Positions 10,321 through 25,000 of a stretch of 64,000 nucleotides of DNA are shown piece by piece. The stretch is from positions 32,569,871 through 32,633,870 of the forward strand of contig NC_081542.1 of NCBI RefSeq assembly GCF_901000735.1, in the 5' to 3' direction. The DNA comes from Corylus avellana (Eukaryota; Streptophyta; Magnoliopsida; Fagales; Betulaceae). The stretch's first letter is position 1; every line of letters begins with the position of its first letter. A model generated the notes under the pieces. The model had not been told where the DNA came from. It did not search any database and saw nothing but the letters and a program-made list of their open reading frames with translations. The position numbers and the translations under genes were made by a program.

Positions 10321-13300
10321 TTCTACGAGCGGGTTCAGTGCTTCCCAACTGACCATTTTGTTCGACCTAGGGTTTCGGTGCTATTTGAAAAAGTACAACC
10401 TCGTCCGATTTGCACAAAATTTTATCAGCATTTTTAGTGCTTCGAGACGATCATGTCGGCAGGTGGCTTTTAGAAATTCGAGTCGTTCCTACCGGGATCG
10501 GGGCTCTTGAAAACTTTTTAAAAAATTTATTGTTTGCCAGTGAAGATCGGGGGGCAAATGAACTCGAATCACATCGTGGCAACCGCCGACATGATTGCCT
10601 CGAAGTTCTCTACAAGCTCGTAAATTTTTGGGCCAAACAATTTCGCTTTGGAATGGACCATTTTGTTCGGCCTAGGGTTTTGGTCAAAGTTGTGAAAGTA
10701 CAACCTCGTCCGATGAGCCCGAAATTCTACAAGTGTGTACAGTGCGGCGGGTGGCACGAAGAAATTCGAGCTGTTCCGGCCGGGATCGGGGCTCTTGTAA
10801 ACTTTCAGAAAAAGTTATCGTCCGTCAGTGAAGATCGGGGGGCAAACAACCTTGAATCACATCGTGTCAACCGCCAACATGATTGCCTCGAAGTTCTGCA
10901 CAAGCTCGAAAATTTTTGGGCCAAACAATTTCGCTACCCATCTGACCATTTTGTTCGGCTTAGGGTTTCGGTCCTAGTTGTGAAAGTACAACCTCGTCCG
11001 ATGAGCCCGAAATTCTACAAGCGTGTACAGTGCTTTGAGGCGATCATGGCGGCGGGTGGCACGAAGAAATTCGAGTTGTTCCGGCCGGGATCGGGGCTCT
11101 TGTAAACTTTCAGAAAAAGTTATCGTCCGTTAGTGAAGATCGGGGGGCAAACAACCTTGAATCACTTCGTGTCAACCGCCGACATGATTGCTTCGAAGTT
11201 CCGCACAAGCTCAAAAATTTTTGGGTCAAACAATTTCACTTCGCATTTGATCATTATGTTCAACCTAGGGTTTCGGTCCTATCTGAGAAAGTAAAACCTC
11301 GTCCGATTAGCCCGACATTCTACGAGCGTGTTCAGTGCTTCCCAACTGACCATTTTGTTCGGCCTAGGGTCTCGGTCCTATTTGAAAAAGTACAACCTCG
11401 TCCGATTTGCACAAAATTTTACCAGCATTTTCAGCGCTTCGAGACGATCATGTCGGCAGGTGGCTTTTAGAAATTCGAGTCGTTCCTGCCGGGATCGGGG
11501 CTCTTGAAAACTTTTAAAAAAATTTATAGTTTGCCAATAAAGATCTGGGGGCAAATGAACTCGAATCACTTTGTGGCAACCGCCGACATGATTGCCTCGC
11601 AGTTCTGCACAAGCTCAAAAATTTTCGAGCCAAACAATTTCGCTTCCCATCTGACCATTTTGTATGGCCTAGAGTTTCGGTCCTAGTTGTGAAAGTACAA
11701 CCTCGTCCGATGAGCCCGAAATTCTACAAGTGTGTATAGTGCTTTGAGGCGATCATGGCGGCGGGTGGCACGAAGAAATTCGAGTTGTCCCGGCCGGGAT
11801 CGGGGCTCTTGTAAACTTTCAGAAAAAGTTATCGTCCGTTAGTGAAGATCGGGGGGCAAACAACCTTGAATCACTTCGTGTCAACCGCCGACATGATTGC
11901 TTCGAAGTTCCGCACAAGCTCAAAAATTTTTGGGTCAAACAATTTCACTTCGCATTTGATCATTATGTTCAACCTAGGGTTTCGGTCCTATCTGAGAAAG
12001 TAAAACCTCGTCCGATTAGCCCGAAATTCTACGAGCGTGTTCAGTGCTTCCCAACTGACCATTTTGTTCGGCCTAGGGTCTCGGTCCTATTTGAAAAAGT
12101 ACAACCTCGTCCGATTTGCACAAAATTTTACCAGCATTTTCAGCGCTTTGAGACGATCATGTCGGCAGGTGGCTTTTAGAAATTAGAGTCGTTCCTGCCG
12201 GGATCGGGGCTTTTGAAAACTTTTAAAAAAATTTATAGTTTGCCAGTAAAGATCGGGGGGCAAATGAACTCGGATCACATCGTGGCAACCGCCGACATGA
12301 TTGCCTCGAAGTTCTCCACAAGCTCGTAAATTTTTGGGCCAAACAATTTCGCTTCGGAACGGACCATTTTGTTCGGCCTAGGGTTTCGGTCAAAGTTGTG
12401 AAAGGAGAACCTCGTCCGATGAGCCCAAAATTCTACAAGTGTGTACAGTGCTTTGAGGCGATCATGGCGGCGGGTGGCACGAAAAAATTCGAGTTGTTCT
12501 GGCCGGGATCAAGGCTCTTGTAAACTTTCAGAAAAAGTTATCGTCCGTCAGTGAAGATCGGGGGGCAAACAACCTTGAATCACATCGTGTCAACCGCCAA
12601 CATGATTTCCTCGAATTTCTCACAAGCTTGAAAATTTTCGAGCCAAACAATTTCGCTACCCATCTGACCATTTTGTTCGGCCTAGGGTTTCGGTCCTAGT
12701 TGTGAAAGTACAACCATGTCCGATTTGAGCAAAATTTTAGGAGCGTGTTCAGTGCTTCGAGACGATCATATCGGCGGGTGGCACGAAGAAATTCGAGTCG
12801 TTCCAGCCGCGATCGAGGCTCATGTAAACTTTGACAAAAAGTTATAGTTCGCCAGTGAAGATCGGGGGCAAACGAACTCGAATCAAATAGTGGCAACCGC
12901 CGACATGATTGCCTCGCAGTTCTGCACAAGCTCGCAAATTTTCGGGCCAAACAATTTCGAGTCGCATCTGACCATTTCTTTCGGCCTAGGGTTTCGGTCC
13001 TAGTTGTGAAAGTACAACGTTGTCCGATTTGCCCAAAATTTTACGAGCGTATTCGGTGCTTCGAGATGATCATATCGGTTGGTGGCACGAAGAAATTCGA
13101 GTCGTTCCGGCCGGGATCGGGGCTCTTGTAAACTTTCAGAAAAAGTTATCGTCCGTCAGTGAAAATCGGGGGGCAAACAAACTTGAATCACTTCATGTCA
13201 ACCGTCGACATGATCGCCTCGGAGTTCTGCACAAGCTCGAAAATTTTTGGGTCAAACAATTTCGCTTCGCATCTGACCATTATGTTCAACCTAGGGTTTC

Positions 13301-16300
13301 GGTCATATCTGAGAAAGTAAAACCTCGTCCGATTAGCCCGAAATTCTACGAGCGTGTTCAGTGCTTCCCAACTGACCATTTTGTTCGACCTAGGGTTTCG
13401 GTCCTATTTGAAATAGTTCAACCTCGTCCGATTTGCACAAAATTTTACCATTTTCATTGCTTCGAGACGATCTTGTCGGCAGGTGGCTTTTAGAAATTCG
13501 AGTCGTTCCTGCCGGGATCGAGGCTCTTGAAAACTTTTAAAAAATTTTATAGTTTGCCAGTGAAGATCGGGGGGCAAATGAACTCTAATCACATCGTGGC
13601 AACCGCCGACATGATTGCCTCGAAGTTCTCCACAAGCTCGTAAATTTTTGGGCCAAACAATTTCGCTTCGGAACGGACCATTTTGTTCGGCCTAGGGTTT
13701 CGGTCAAAGTTGTGAAAGTAGAACCTCGTCCGATGAGCCCGAAATTCTACAAGTGTGTAGAGTGCTTCGAGGCAATCATGGCGGCGGGTGGCACGAAGAA
13801 ATTCGAGTTGTTCCGGCCGGGATCGGGGCTCTTGTAAACTTTCATAAAAAGTTATCGTCCGTCAGTGAAGATCGGGGGGCAAACAACCTTGAATCACTTC
13901 GTGTCAACCGCCGACATGATTGCTTCGAAGTTCTGCACAAGCTCACAAATTTTTGGGTCAAACAATTTCGCTTCGCATCTGATCATTATGTTCAACCTAG
14001 GGTTTCGGTACTATCTGAGAAAGTACAACCTCGTCCGATTTGCACAAAATTTTACCAGCATGTTCAGTGCTTCGAGACGATCATGTCGGCAGGTGGCTTT
14101 AAGAAATTCGAGTCATTCCTACTGGGATCGGGGCTCTTGTAAACTTGGAAAAATAGTGATAGTTCGTTAGTGAAGATCGGGGGGGAAATGAACTCGAATC
14201 ACATCGTGGCAACCGCCGACATGATTGCCTCGAAGTTCTCCACAAGCTCGTAAATTTTTGGGCCAAACAATTTCGCTTCGGAACGGACCATTTTGTTCGG
14301 CCTAGGGTTTCGGTCAAAGTTGTGAAAGTACAACCTCGTCCGATGTGCCCGAAATTCTACAAGTGTGTAGAGTGCTTTGAGGCGATCATGGCGGCGGGTG
14401 GCACGAAGAAATTCGAGTTGTTCCGGCCGGGATCGGGGCTCTTGTAAACTTTCAGAAGAAGTTATCGTCCGTCAGTGAAGATCAGGGGGCAAACAACCTT
14501 GAATCACGTCGTGTCAACCGCCGACATGATTGCCTCGATGTTCTGCACAAGCTCGAAAATTTTCGGGCCAAACAATTTCGCTTCCCATCTGACCATTTTG
14601 TTCGGCCTAGGGTTTCGGTCCTAGTTGTGAAAGTACAACCTTGTCCGATTTGCGCAAAATTTTAGGAGCGTGTTCAATGCTTCAAGACGATCATATCGGC
14701 GGGTGGCACAAAGAAATTCGAGTCGTTCCAGCCGGGATCGGGGCTCATGTAAACTTTCGCAAAAAGTTATAGTTCGCCAGTGAAGATCGGGGGGCAAACG
14801 AACTCAAATCACATTGTGGCAACTGCCGACATGATTGCCTCGCAGTTCTGCACAAGCTCGCAAATTTTCGGGCCAAACAATTTCGCGTCGCATCTGACCA
14901 TTTTGTTCGGGCTAGGGTTTCGGTCCTAGTTGTGAAAGTACAACCTTGTCCGATTTGCCCAAAATTTTACGAGCGTATTCAGTGCTTCGGGATGATCATA
15001 CGGCTGGTGGCACGAAGAAATTCGAGTCGTTCCGGCCGGGATTGTGGCTCTTGTAAACTTTCAGAAAAAGTTATTGTCCGTCAGTGAAGATCGGGGGGAA
15101 AACAACCTTGAATCACTTCATGTCAACCGCCGACATGATTGCCTCGAAGTTCTGCACAAGCTCGAAAATTTTTGGGTCAAACAATTTCGCTTCGCACCTG
15201 TCCATTATGTTCAACCTAGGGTTTCGGTCCTATCTAAGAAAGTAAAACCTCGTCCGATTAGCCCGAAATTCTACGAGCACGTTCAGTGCTTCCCAACTGA
15301 CGATTTTGTTCGACCTAGGGTTTCAGTCCTATTTGAAAAAGTACAACCTCGTCCGATTTGCACAAAATTTTACCAGCATTTTCAGTGCTTCGAGACGATC
15401 ATGTCGGCAGGTGACTTTTAGAAATTCGAGTCGTTTTTGCCGGGATCGGTGCTCTTGAAAACTTTAAAAAAAATTTATAGTTTGCCAGTAAAGATCGGGG
15501 GGCGAATGAACTCGAATCACATCGTGGCAACCGCCGACATGATTTCCTCGAAGTTCTCCACAAGCTCGTAAATTTTTGGGCCAAATAATTTCGCTTCGGA
15601 ACTGACCATTTTGTTCGGCCTAGGGTTTCGGTCAAAGTTGTGAAAGTACAACCTCGTCCGATGAGCCCGAAATTCTACAAGTGTGTACAGTGCTTTGAGG
15701 CGATCATGGCAGCGGGTGGCACGAAGAAATTCGAGTTGTTCCGGCCGGGATTGGGGCTCTTGTAAACTTTCAGAAAAAGTTATTGTCCTTCAGTGAAGAT
15801 CGGGGGGCAAACAACCTTGAATCACTTCGTGTCAATCGCCGACATGATTGCCTCGAAGTTCAGCACAAGCTGAAAAATTTTTGGGTCAAACAATTTCGCT
15901 TCGCATCTGACCATTATGTTCAACCTAGGGTTTTGGTCCTATCTGAGAAAGTAAAACCTGGTCCGATTAGCCCGAAATTCTATGAGCGTGTTCAGCGCTT
16001 CCCAACTGACGATTTTGTTCGGCCTAAGGTTTCAGTCCTATCTGAGAAAGTACAACCTCGTCCGATTTGCACAAAATTTTACCAGCATGTTCAGTGCTTC
16101 GAGACGATCATGTTGGTGGGTGGCTTTAAGAAATTCGAGTCAGTCCTGCCCGGATCGGGGCTCTTGTAAACTTTGAAAAATAGTTATAGTTCGTTAGTGA
16201 AGATCGGGGGGCAAACAAACTCGAATCACTTCGTGGCGACCGTTGACATGATTTCCTCGAAGTTCTCCAAAAGCTCGTAAATTTCTAGGTCAAACAATTT

Positions 16301-19300
16301 TGCTTCGGATCTGGCCATTTTGTTCGGCCTAGGGTTTCGGTCCTAGTTGTGAAAGTAAAACCTCGTCCAATTAGTCCGAAATTCTACGAGCGTGTTTAGT
16401 GCTTCGAGACGATTATATCGGCGGGTGGCTTTAAGAAATTCGAGTCATTCCTGCTGGGATCGGGGCTCCTGTAAACTTTGAAATAAAGTTATAGTTCGTC
16501 AGTGAAGATCGGGGGGCAAACAAACTCGAATCACTTCGTGGAAACTGCCGACATGATTTCCATGAAGTACTCCAAAAGCTCGTAAATTTTTGGGTCAAAC
16601 AATTTCGCTTCAGATCTGACCGTTTTGTTCGGCCTAGGGTTTCGGTTCTAGTTGTGAAAGTACAACCTCGTCCGATTAGCCTGAAATTCTACGAATGTGT
16701 ACAGTGCTTCGAGGCGATCATGGCGACGGGTGGTACGAAGAAATTCGAGTTGTTCCGGCCGGGATCGGGGCTCTTGTAAACTTTCAGAAAAAGTTATCGT
16801 CCGTCAGTGAAGATCGGGGGGCAAACAAACTTGAATCACATCGTGTCAACCGCCGACATGATTGCCTCGAAGTTCTGCACAAGCTCGAAAATTTTCGGGC
16901 CAAACAATTTCGCTTCCCATCTGACAATTTTGTTGGGCCTACGGTTTCGGTCATAGTTGTGAAAGTACAACCATGTCCGATTTGAGCAAAATTTTAGGAG
17001 CGTGTTCAGTGCTTCGAGATGAACATATCGGCGGGTGGCACGAAGAAATTCGAATCGTTCTAGCAGGGATCGGGGCTCATGTAAACTTTCAAAAAAAGTT
17101 ATAGTTCGCCAGTGAAGATTGGGGGGCAAACGAACTAAAATCACATCGTGGCAACCGCCGACATGATTGCCTCGCAGTTCTACACAAGCTAGCAAATTTT
17201 CGGGCCAAACAATTTCGCGTCGCATCTGACCATTTTGTTCGGCCTAGGGTTTCGGTCCTAGTTGTTAATGTGAAACCTTGTCCAATTTTCCCAAAATTTT
17301 ACGAGCGTATTCAGTGCTTCGAGATGATCATACGACTGGTGGCACGAAGAAATTCGAGTCGTTCCGGCCGGGATCGGGGCACTTGTAAACTTTCAGAAAA
17401 AGTTATCGTCCGTCAGTGAAGATCGGTGGGAAAACAACCTTGAATCACTTCATGTAAACCACCGACATGATTGCCTCGAAGTTCTGCACAAGCTCGAAAA
17501 TTTTTGGGTCAAACAATTTCGCTTCACACCTGTCCATTATGTTCAACCTAGGGTTTCGGTCCTATCTGAGAAAGTAAAACCTCGTCCGATTAGCCCGAAT
17601 TTCTACGAGCGTGTTCAGTGCTTCCCAACTGACCATTTTGTTCGACCTAGGGTTTCGGTCCTATTTGAAAAAGTACAACCTCGTTCGATTTGCACAAAAT
17701 TTTACCAGCATTTTCAGTGCTTCGAGACGATCATGTCGGCAGGTGGCTTTTAGAAATTCGAGTCGTTTCTGTCGGGATCGGTGCTCTTGAAAACTTTTAA
17801 AAAAATTTATAGTTTGCCAGTAAAGATCGGGGGGCAAATGAACTCGAATCAAATCGTGGCAACCGCCGACATGATTTCCTCGAAGTTCAGCACAAGCTGA
17901 AAAATTTTTGGGTCAAACAATTTCGCTTCGCATCTGACCATTATGTTCAACCTAAGGTTTCGGTCCTATCTGAGAAAGTAAAACCTGGTCCGATTAGCCC
18001 GAAATTCTATGAGCGTGTTCAGTGCTTCCCAACTGATGATTTTGTTCGGCTTAAGGTTTCGGTCCTATCTGAGAAAGTACAACCTCGTCCGATTTGCACA
18101 AAATTTTACCAGCATGTTCAGTGCTTCGAGACAATCATGTCGGTGGGTGGCTTTAAGAAATTCGAGTCAGTCCTGCCGGGATCGGGGCTCTTGTAAACTT
18201 TGAAAAATAGTTTTAGTTCGTTTGTGAAGATCGGGGGGCAAACAAACTCGAATCACTTCGTGGAAACCGCCGACATGATTTCCTCGAAGTTCTCCAAAAG
18301 CTCGTAAATTTTTGGGTCAAACAATTTTGCTTCGGATCTGATCATTTTGTTCGGCCTAGGGTTTCGGTCCTAGTTGTGAAAGTAAAACCTCGTCCAATTA
18401 GCCCGAAATTCTACGAGCGTGTTTAGTGCTTCGAGACGATCGTATCGGCGGGTGGCTTTATGAAATTTGGGTCATTCCTGCTGGGATCGGGGCTCCTGTA
18501 AACTTTGAAAAAAAGTTATAGTTCGTCAGTGAAGATCGGGGGGCAAACAAACTCGAATCACTTCATGGAAACTGCCGACATGATTTCCATGAAGTTCTCC
18601 AAAAGCTCGTAAATTTTTGGGTCAAACAATTTTGCTTCGGATCTGACCATTTTGTTCGGCCTAGGGTTTCGATCCTAGTTGTGAAAGTACAACCTCATCC
18701 GAGTAGCCCGAAATTCTACAAATGTGTACAGTGCTTGGAGGTGATCATGGCGGCGGGTGGTACGAGGAAATTCGAGTTGTTCCGGCCGGGATCGGGGCTC
18801 TTGTAAACTTTCAGAAAAAGTTATCATCCGTCAGTGAAGATCGGGGGGCAAACAACCTTGAATCACATCATGTCAAGTGCCGACATGATTGCCTCGAAGT
18901 TCTGCAGAAGCTCGAAAATTTTCGGGCCAAACAATTTCGCTTCCCATCTGACCATTTTGTTCGGCCTAGGGTTTCGGTCATAGTTGTGAAAGTACAACCT
19001 TGTCCGATTTGCGCAAAATTTTAGGAGCGTGTTCAGTGCTTCAAGACGATCATAGCGGCGGGTGGCACGAAGAAATTCGAGTCGTTCTAGCAGGGATCGG
19101 GGCTCATGTAAACTTTCACAAAAAGTTATAGTTCGCCAATGAAGATTGGGAGCCAAATGAACTCGAATCACATCGTGGCAACCGCCGACATGATTGCCTC
19201 GCAGTTCTGCACAAGCTAGCAAATTTTCGGGCAAACAATTTCGCGTCGCATCTGACCATTTTGTTCGGCCTAGGGTTTCGGTCCTAGTTGTGAAAGTACA

Positions 19301-19850
19301 ACCTTGTCCGATTTGTCCAAAATTTTACGAGCGTATTCAATGCTTCGAGATGATCAGACGGCTGGTGGCACGAAGAAATTCGAGTCGTTCCGGCCGGGAT
19401 CGGAACTCTTGTAAACTTTCAGAAAAAGTTATCGTCCGTCAGTGAAGATCGGGGGGAAAACAACCTTGAATCACTTCATGTCAACCGCCGACATGATTGC
19501 CTCGAAGTTCTGTACAAGCTCGAAAATTTTTGGGTCAAACAATTTCGCTTCGCATCTGACCATTATGTTCAACCTTGCGTTTCGGTCCTATCTGAGAAAG
19601 TAAAACCTCGTCCGATTAGCCCGAAATTCTACGAGCGTGTTTAGTGCTTCCCAACTAACCATTTTGTTCGGCCAAGGGTTTCAGTCCTATCTGAGAAAGT
19701 ACAACCTCGTCCGATTTGCACAAAATTTTACCAGCATGTTCAGTGCTTCGAGAGGATCATGTTGGCGGGTGGCTTTAAGTAATTCGAGTCATTCCTGCCG
19801 GGATCGAGGCTCTTGTAAACATTGAAAAATAGTTTTAGTTTGTTTGTGAA
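10321..19850 (+). repeat. Satellite block 3: 305/404-bp alternation with a 2,027-bp higher-order repeat
   Basis: Units carrying the cttcccaactgacc junction recur near 10,350, 11,339, 12,050, 13,366, 15,288, 16,000, 18,027 and 19,649. The section from about 15,850 to 17,440 recurs from about 17,877 to 19,467 with offset 2,027, roughly four 305-bp plus two 404-bp units. A 20-bp deletion shortens the unit at 10,740 (acagtgcggcggg). Confidence 0.8.
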
Positions 19851-22000
19851 GATCTTGGCGGTGGGTGGTATGAAGAAATTCGAGTTGTTCCGGCCGGGAT
19901 CGGGGCTCTTGTAAACTTTCAGAAAAAGTTATCGTCCGTCAGTGAAGATCGGGGGGCAAACAACCTTGAATCACTTCGTGTCAACCGCCAACATGATTGC
20001 CTCGAAGTTCTACAGAAGCTCAAAAATTTTCGGGCCAAACAATTTCGTTTCCCATCTGACCATTTTGTTCAGCCTAGGGTTTCGGTCCTTGTTGGGAAAG
20101 TACAAGCTCGAATCATTTCGGATCAACCGCCGACATGATTGCCTCGAAGTTCTGCACAGGCTCGTAAATTTTCGGGCCAAACTATTTCGCTTCGCGTCTG
20201 ACGATTTTGTTCGGCCTAGGGTTTCGGTCCTAGTTTTGAAAGTACAACCTTGTCTGATTTGCACAAAATTTTAGGAGNNNNNNNNNNNNNNNNNNNNNNN
20301 NNNNNNNNNNNNNNNNNNNNNNNNNNNNNNNNNNNNNNNNNNNNNNNNNNNNNNNNNNNNNNNNNNNNNNNNNNNNNAAAAGTTATCGTCCGTCAGTGAA
20401 GATCGGGGGGCAAACAAACTTGAATCACATCGTGTCAACCGCCGACATGATTGCCTCGAAGTTCTGCACAAGCTCGAAAATTTTCGGGCCAAACAATTTC
20501 GCTTCCCATCTGACAATTTTGTTGGGCCTACGGTTTCGGTCATAGTTGTCAAAGTACAACCATGTCCGATTTGAGCAAAATTTTAGGAGCGTGTTCAGTG
20601 CTTCGAGACGATCATATCGGCGGGTGGCACGAAGAAATTCGAATCGTACTAGCAGGGATCGGGGCTCATGTAAACTTTCAAAAAAAGTTATAGTTCGCCA
20701 GTGAAGATTGGGGGGCAAACGAACTAAAATCACATCGTGGCAACCGCCGACATGATTGCCTCGCAGTTCTACACAAGCTAGCAAATTTTCGGGCCAAACA
20801 ATTTCACGTCGCATCTGACCATTTTGTTCGGCCTAGGGTTTCGGTCCTAGTTGTTAAAGTGAAACCTTGTCCAATTTTCCCAAAATTTTACGAGCGTATT
20901 CAGTGCTTCGAGATGATCATACGGCTGGTGGCACGAAGAAATTCGAGTCGTTCCGGCCAGGATCGGGGCACTTGTAAACTTTCAGAAAAAGTTATCGTTC
21001 GTCAGTGAAGATCGTTGGGAAAACAACCTTGAATCACTTCATGTCAACCGCCGACATGATTGCCTCGAAGTTTTGCACAAGCTCGAAAATTTTTGGGTCA
21101 AACAATTTCGCTTCACACCTGTCCATTATGTTCAACCTAGGGTTTCGGTCCTATCTGAGAAAGTAAAACCTCGTCCGATTAGCCCGAATTTCTACGAGCG
21201 TGTTCAGTGCTTCCCAACTGACCATTTTGTTCGACCTAGGGTTTCGGTCCTATTTGAAAAAGTACAACCTCGTTCGATTTGCACAAAATTTTACCAGCAT
21301 TTTCAGTGCTTCGAGACGATCATGTCGGCAGGTGGCTTTTTGAAATTCGAGTCGTTTCTGCCGGGATCGGTGCTCTTGAAAACTTTTAAAAAAATTTATA
21401 GTTTGCCAGTAAAGATCTTGGCGGTGGGTGGTATGAAGAAATTCGAGTTGTTCCGGCCGGGATCGGGGCTCTTGTAAACTTTCAGAAAAAGTTATCGTCC
21501 GTCAGTGAAGATCGGGGGGCAAACAACCTTGAATCACTTCGTGTCAACCGCCGACATGATTGCCTCGAAGTTCTGCAGAAGCTCAAAAATTTTCGGGCCA
21601 AACAATTTCGTTTCCCATCTGACCATTTTGTTCAGCCTAGGGTTTCGGTACTTGTTGGGAAAGTACAAGCTCGAATCATTTCGGGTCAACCGCCGACATG
21701 ATTGCCTCGAAGTTCTGCACAGGCTCGTAAATTTTCGGGCCAAACTATTTCGCTTCGCGTCTGACCATTTTGTTCGGCCTAGGGTTTCGGTCCTAGTTTT
21801 GAAAGTACAACCTTGTCTGATTTGCACAAAATTTTAGGAGCGTGTTCAGTGCTTCGTGATGATCATATCGGCGGGGGGCACGAAGAAATTCGAGTTGTTC
21901 CAGCCGGGATCGGGGCTCATGTAAACTTTCACAAAAAGTTATAGTTCGCTAGTGCAGATCGGGGGGAAAACGAACTTGAATCACATCGTGGCAACCGCCG
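19851..22000 (+). repeat. Satellite block 4: repeated segment straddling a gap
   Basis: The 1.04 kb after the gap (20,378-21,416) matches 16,789-17,827 almost exactly (offset 3,589). The segment 21,417-21,840 matches 19,854-20,277 just left of the gap (offset 1,563). Both latter copies start at the same abnormal junction, gatcttggcggtggg, but have different sequence on its left. Confidence 0.8.
20278..20377. other. Assembly gap, 100 N
   Basis: A run of exactly 100 N, a placeholder of unknown true length. Confidence 0.99.
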
Positions 22001-25000
22001 ACATGATTGCCTCGCAGTCCTGCACAAGCTCGAAAATATTTGGGCCAAACAATTTCGCTTTGCATTTGACCATTTTGTTCGGCCTAGGGTTTTGGTCCTA
22101 GTTGTGAATGTACAAGCTTGTCCGATTTGCCCAAAATTTTACGAGCGTGTTCAGTGCTTCGAGATGATCATATCGGCGGATGGCACAAAGAAATTCGAGT
22201 CGTTCCGGTCGAGATTAGGGCTCTTGTAAACTTTCACAAGACGTTATTGTTTGTCAATGAGGATTGGGGGCCAAAAGAACTTGAATCACTTCGTGGGAAC
22301 CGCCGACATGATTGCCTCGAATTTCTCCACAAGCTGAAAAATTTTTGGGCCAAAAAATTTCGCTTTGGATTTGACCGTTTTGTTTGGCTTAGGGTTTCAA
22401 TCCTGGTTGTAAAAGTAAAACCTCTTCCGATTAGCCCGAAATTCTTCCAGCGTGTTCAGTGCTTCCTAACTGACCATTTTGTTCGGCCTAGGGTTTCGGT
22501 CCTATTTGTGAAAGTACAAACTCGTTCGATTTGCACAAAATTTTACCAGAATGTTCAGTGCTTCGAGATGATCATGTTGGCAGGTGGCTTTAAGAAATTC
22601 GAGTCATTTCTGCCGGGATCGGAGCTCTTGTCAAGTTTGAAAAAAAGTTATAGTTCATCAGTGAAGATCGGGAGGCAAACAAACTCGAATCACTTCGTGG
22701 CAACCGTCGACATGATTTCCTCGAAGTTCTCCAAAAGCTCATAAATTTTTGGGCCAATCAATTTCGCTTCGGATCTGACAATTTTGTTCGGCGTTGGGTT
22801 TCGGTCAGAGTTGTGAAAGTACAACCTCATCCAATTAGCGCGAAATTCTACGAGTGTGTACAGTGCTTCGTGGCGATCATGGCGGTGGGTGGTACGAAGA
22901 AATTCGAGTTGTTCCGGCCGGGATTGGGGCTCTTGTAAACTTTCAGAAAAAGTTATCATCCGTCAGTGAAGATCGGGGGGCAAACAACCTTGAATCACTT
23001 CGTGTCAACCGCCGACATGATTGCCTCGAAGTTCTGCAAAAGCTCAAAAATTTTCGGGCCAAACAATTTCGCTTCCCATCTGACTATTTTGTTCGGCCTA
23101 GGGTTTCGGTCCTAGTTGTGAAAGTACAAGCTCGAATCACTTCGTATCAACCGCCGACATGATTGCCTCAAAGTTCTGCACAGGCTCGTAAATTTTCGGG
23201 CCAAACTATTTCGCTTCGCGTCTGACCATTTTGTTCGGCCTAGGGTTTCGGTCCTAGTTTTGAAAGTACAACCTTGTTCGATTTGCGCAAAATTTTAGGA
23301 GCGTGTTCAGTGATTCGAGACGATCATATCGGCGGGTGGCACAAAGAAATTCGAGTCATTCCAGCTGGGATTGGGGCTCATCTAAACTTTCACAAAAAGT
23401 TATAGTTCGCTAGTGCAGATCGGGGGGCAAACGAACTCGAATCACGTCGTGGCAACCGCCGACATGATTGCCTCGCAGTTCTGCACAAGCTCAAAAATAT
23501 TCGGGCCAAACAATTTTGCCTCGCATTTGACGATTTTGTTCTGCCTAGGGTTTCGGTCCTAGTTGTGAAAGTACAACCTTGTCCGATTTGGCCAAAATTT
23601 TACGAGCGTGTTCAGTGCTTCGAGATGATCATATCGGCGGGTGGCACGAAGAAATTCGAGTCGTTCCGGCCGAGATCGGGGCTCTTATAAACTTTCACAA
23701 CATGTTATAGTTCGTCAATGAAGATTGGGGGGCAAAAGAACTCGAATAACTTCGTGGCACCCGCCGACATGATTGCCTCGAATTTCTCCACAAGCTGAAA
23801 AATTTTCGGGCCAAACAATTTCGCTCCGGATCTGACCATTTTGTTCTGCCTAGGGTTTCGGTCCTGGTTGTAAAAGTAAAAACTCGTCCGATTAGCCCGA
23901 AATTCTACGAGCGTGTTCAGTGCTTCCCAACTGACCATTCTGTTAGGCCTAGGGTTTCGGTCCTATTTGAGAAAGTACAAACTCATCCGATTTGCACAAA
24001 ATTTTTCCAGAATGTTCAGTGCTTCGAGACGATCATGTTGGCGGGTGGCTGTAAGAAATTCGAGTCATTCCTGCCGGGATCGAGGCTCTTGTCAACTTTC
24101 AGAAAAAGTTATCGTCCGTCAGTGAAGATCGAGGGGCAAACAACCTTGAATCACTTCGTGTCAACCGCCGACATGATCGCCTCGAAGTTCTGCACAAGCT
24201 CGAAAATTTTCGGGCCAAACAATTTCGCTTTCTATCTGACCATTTTGGTTCGGCCTAAGGTTTCAGTCCTAGTTGTGAAAGTACAAGCTCGAATCACTTC
24301 GTGTCAACCGCCGACATGATTGCCTCGAAGTTCTGCATAGGCTCGTAAATTTTCGGGCCAAACTATTTCGCTTCGCGTCTGACCATTTTCTTCTGCCTAG
24401 GGTTTCGGTCCTAGTTGTGAAAGTACAACCTTGTCCGATTTGCGTAAAAGTTTAGGAGCGTGTTCAGTGCTTCGTGATGATCATATCGGCGGGTGGCACG
24501 AAGAAATTTGAGTCGTTCCAGCTGGGATCGGGGCTCATGTGAACTTTCACAAAAAGTTATAGTTCGAGAGTGCAGATCGGGGGGCAAACGAACTCGAATC
24601 ACATCGTGGCAGCCGCCGACATGATTGCCTCGCAGTTCTGCACAAGCTCGAAAATATTTGGGCCAAACAATTTCGCTTCGCATTTGACCATTTTTTTCGG
24701 CCTAGGGTTTCGGTCCTAGTTGTGAAAGTACAACCTTGTCCAATTTGCCCAAAATTTTACGAGCGTGTTCAGTGCTTCGAGATGATCATATCGGCGGGTG
24801 GCACGAAGAAATTCGAGTCGTTCCGGCCGGGATTGGGGCTCTTGTAAAGTTTCACAACACGTTATAGTTCGTCAATGAAGATTGGGGGCCAAAAGAACTC
24901 GAATTACTTCGTGGCGACCGCCGACATGATTGCCTCGAATTTCTCCACAAGCTGAAAAATTTTCGGGCCAAAAAATTTCGCTTCGGATTTGACCGTTTTG

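Noticed and set aside
10410..11105. 231-codon open frame on the + strand, the longest in the array
   Set aside because: It runs through several satellite units only because a 20-bp deletion at 10,740 and a 404-bp variant keep the frame open. Other copies of the same frame are full of stops, and 305 or 307 bp periods do not preserve frame.
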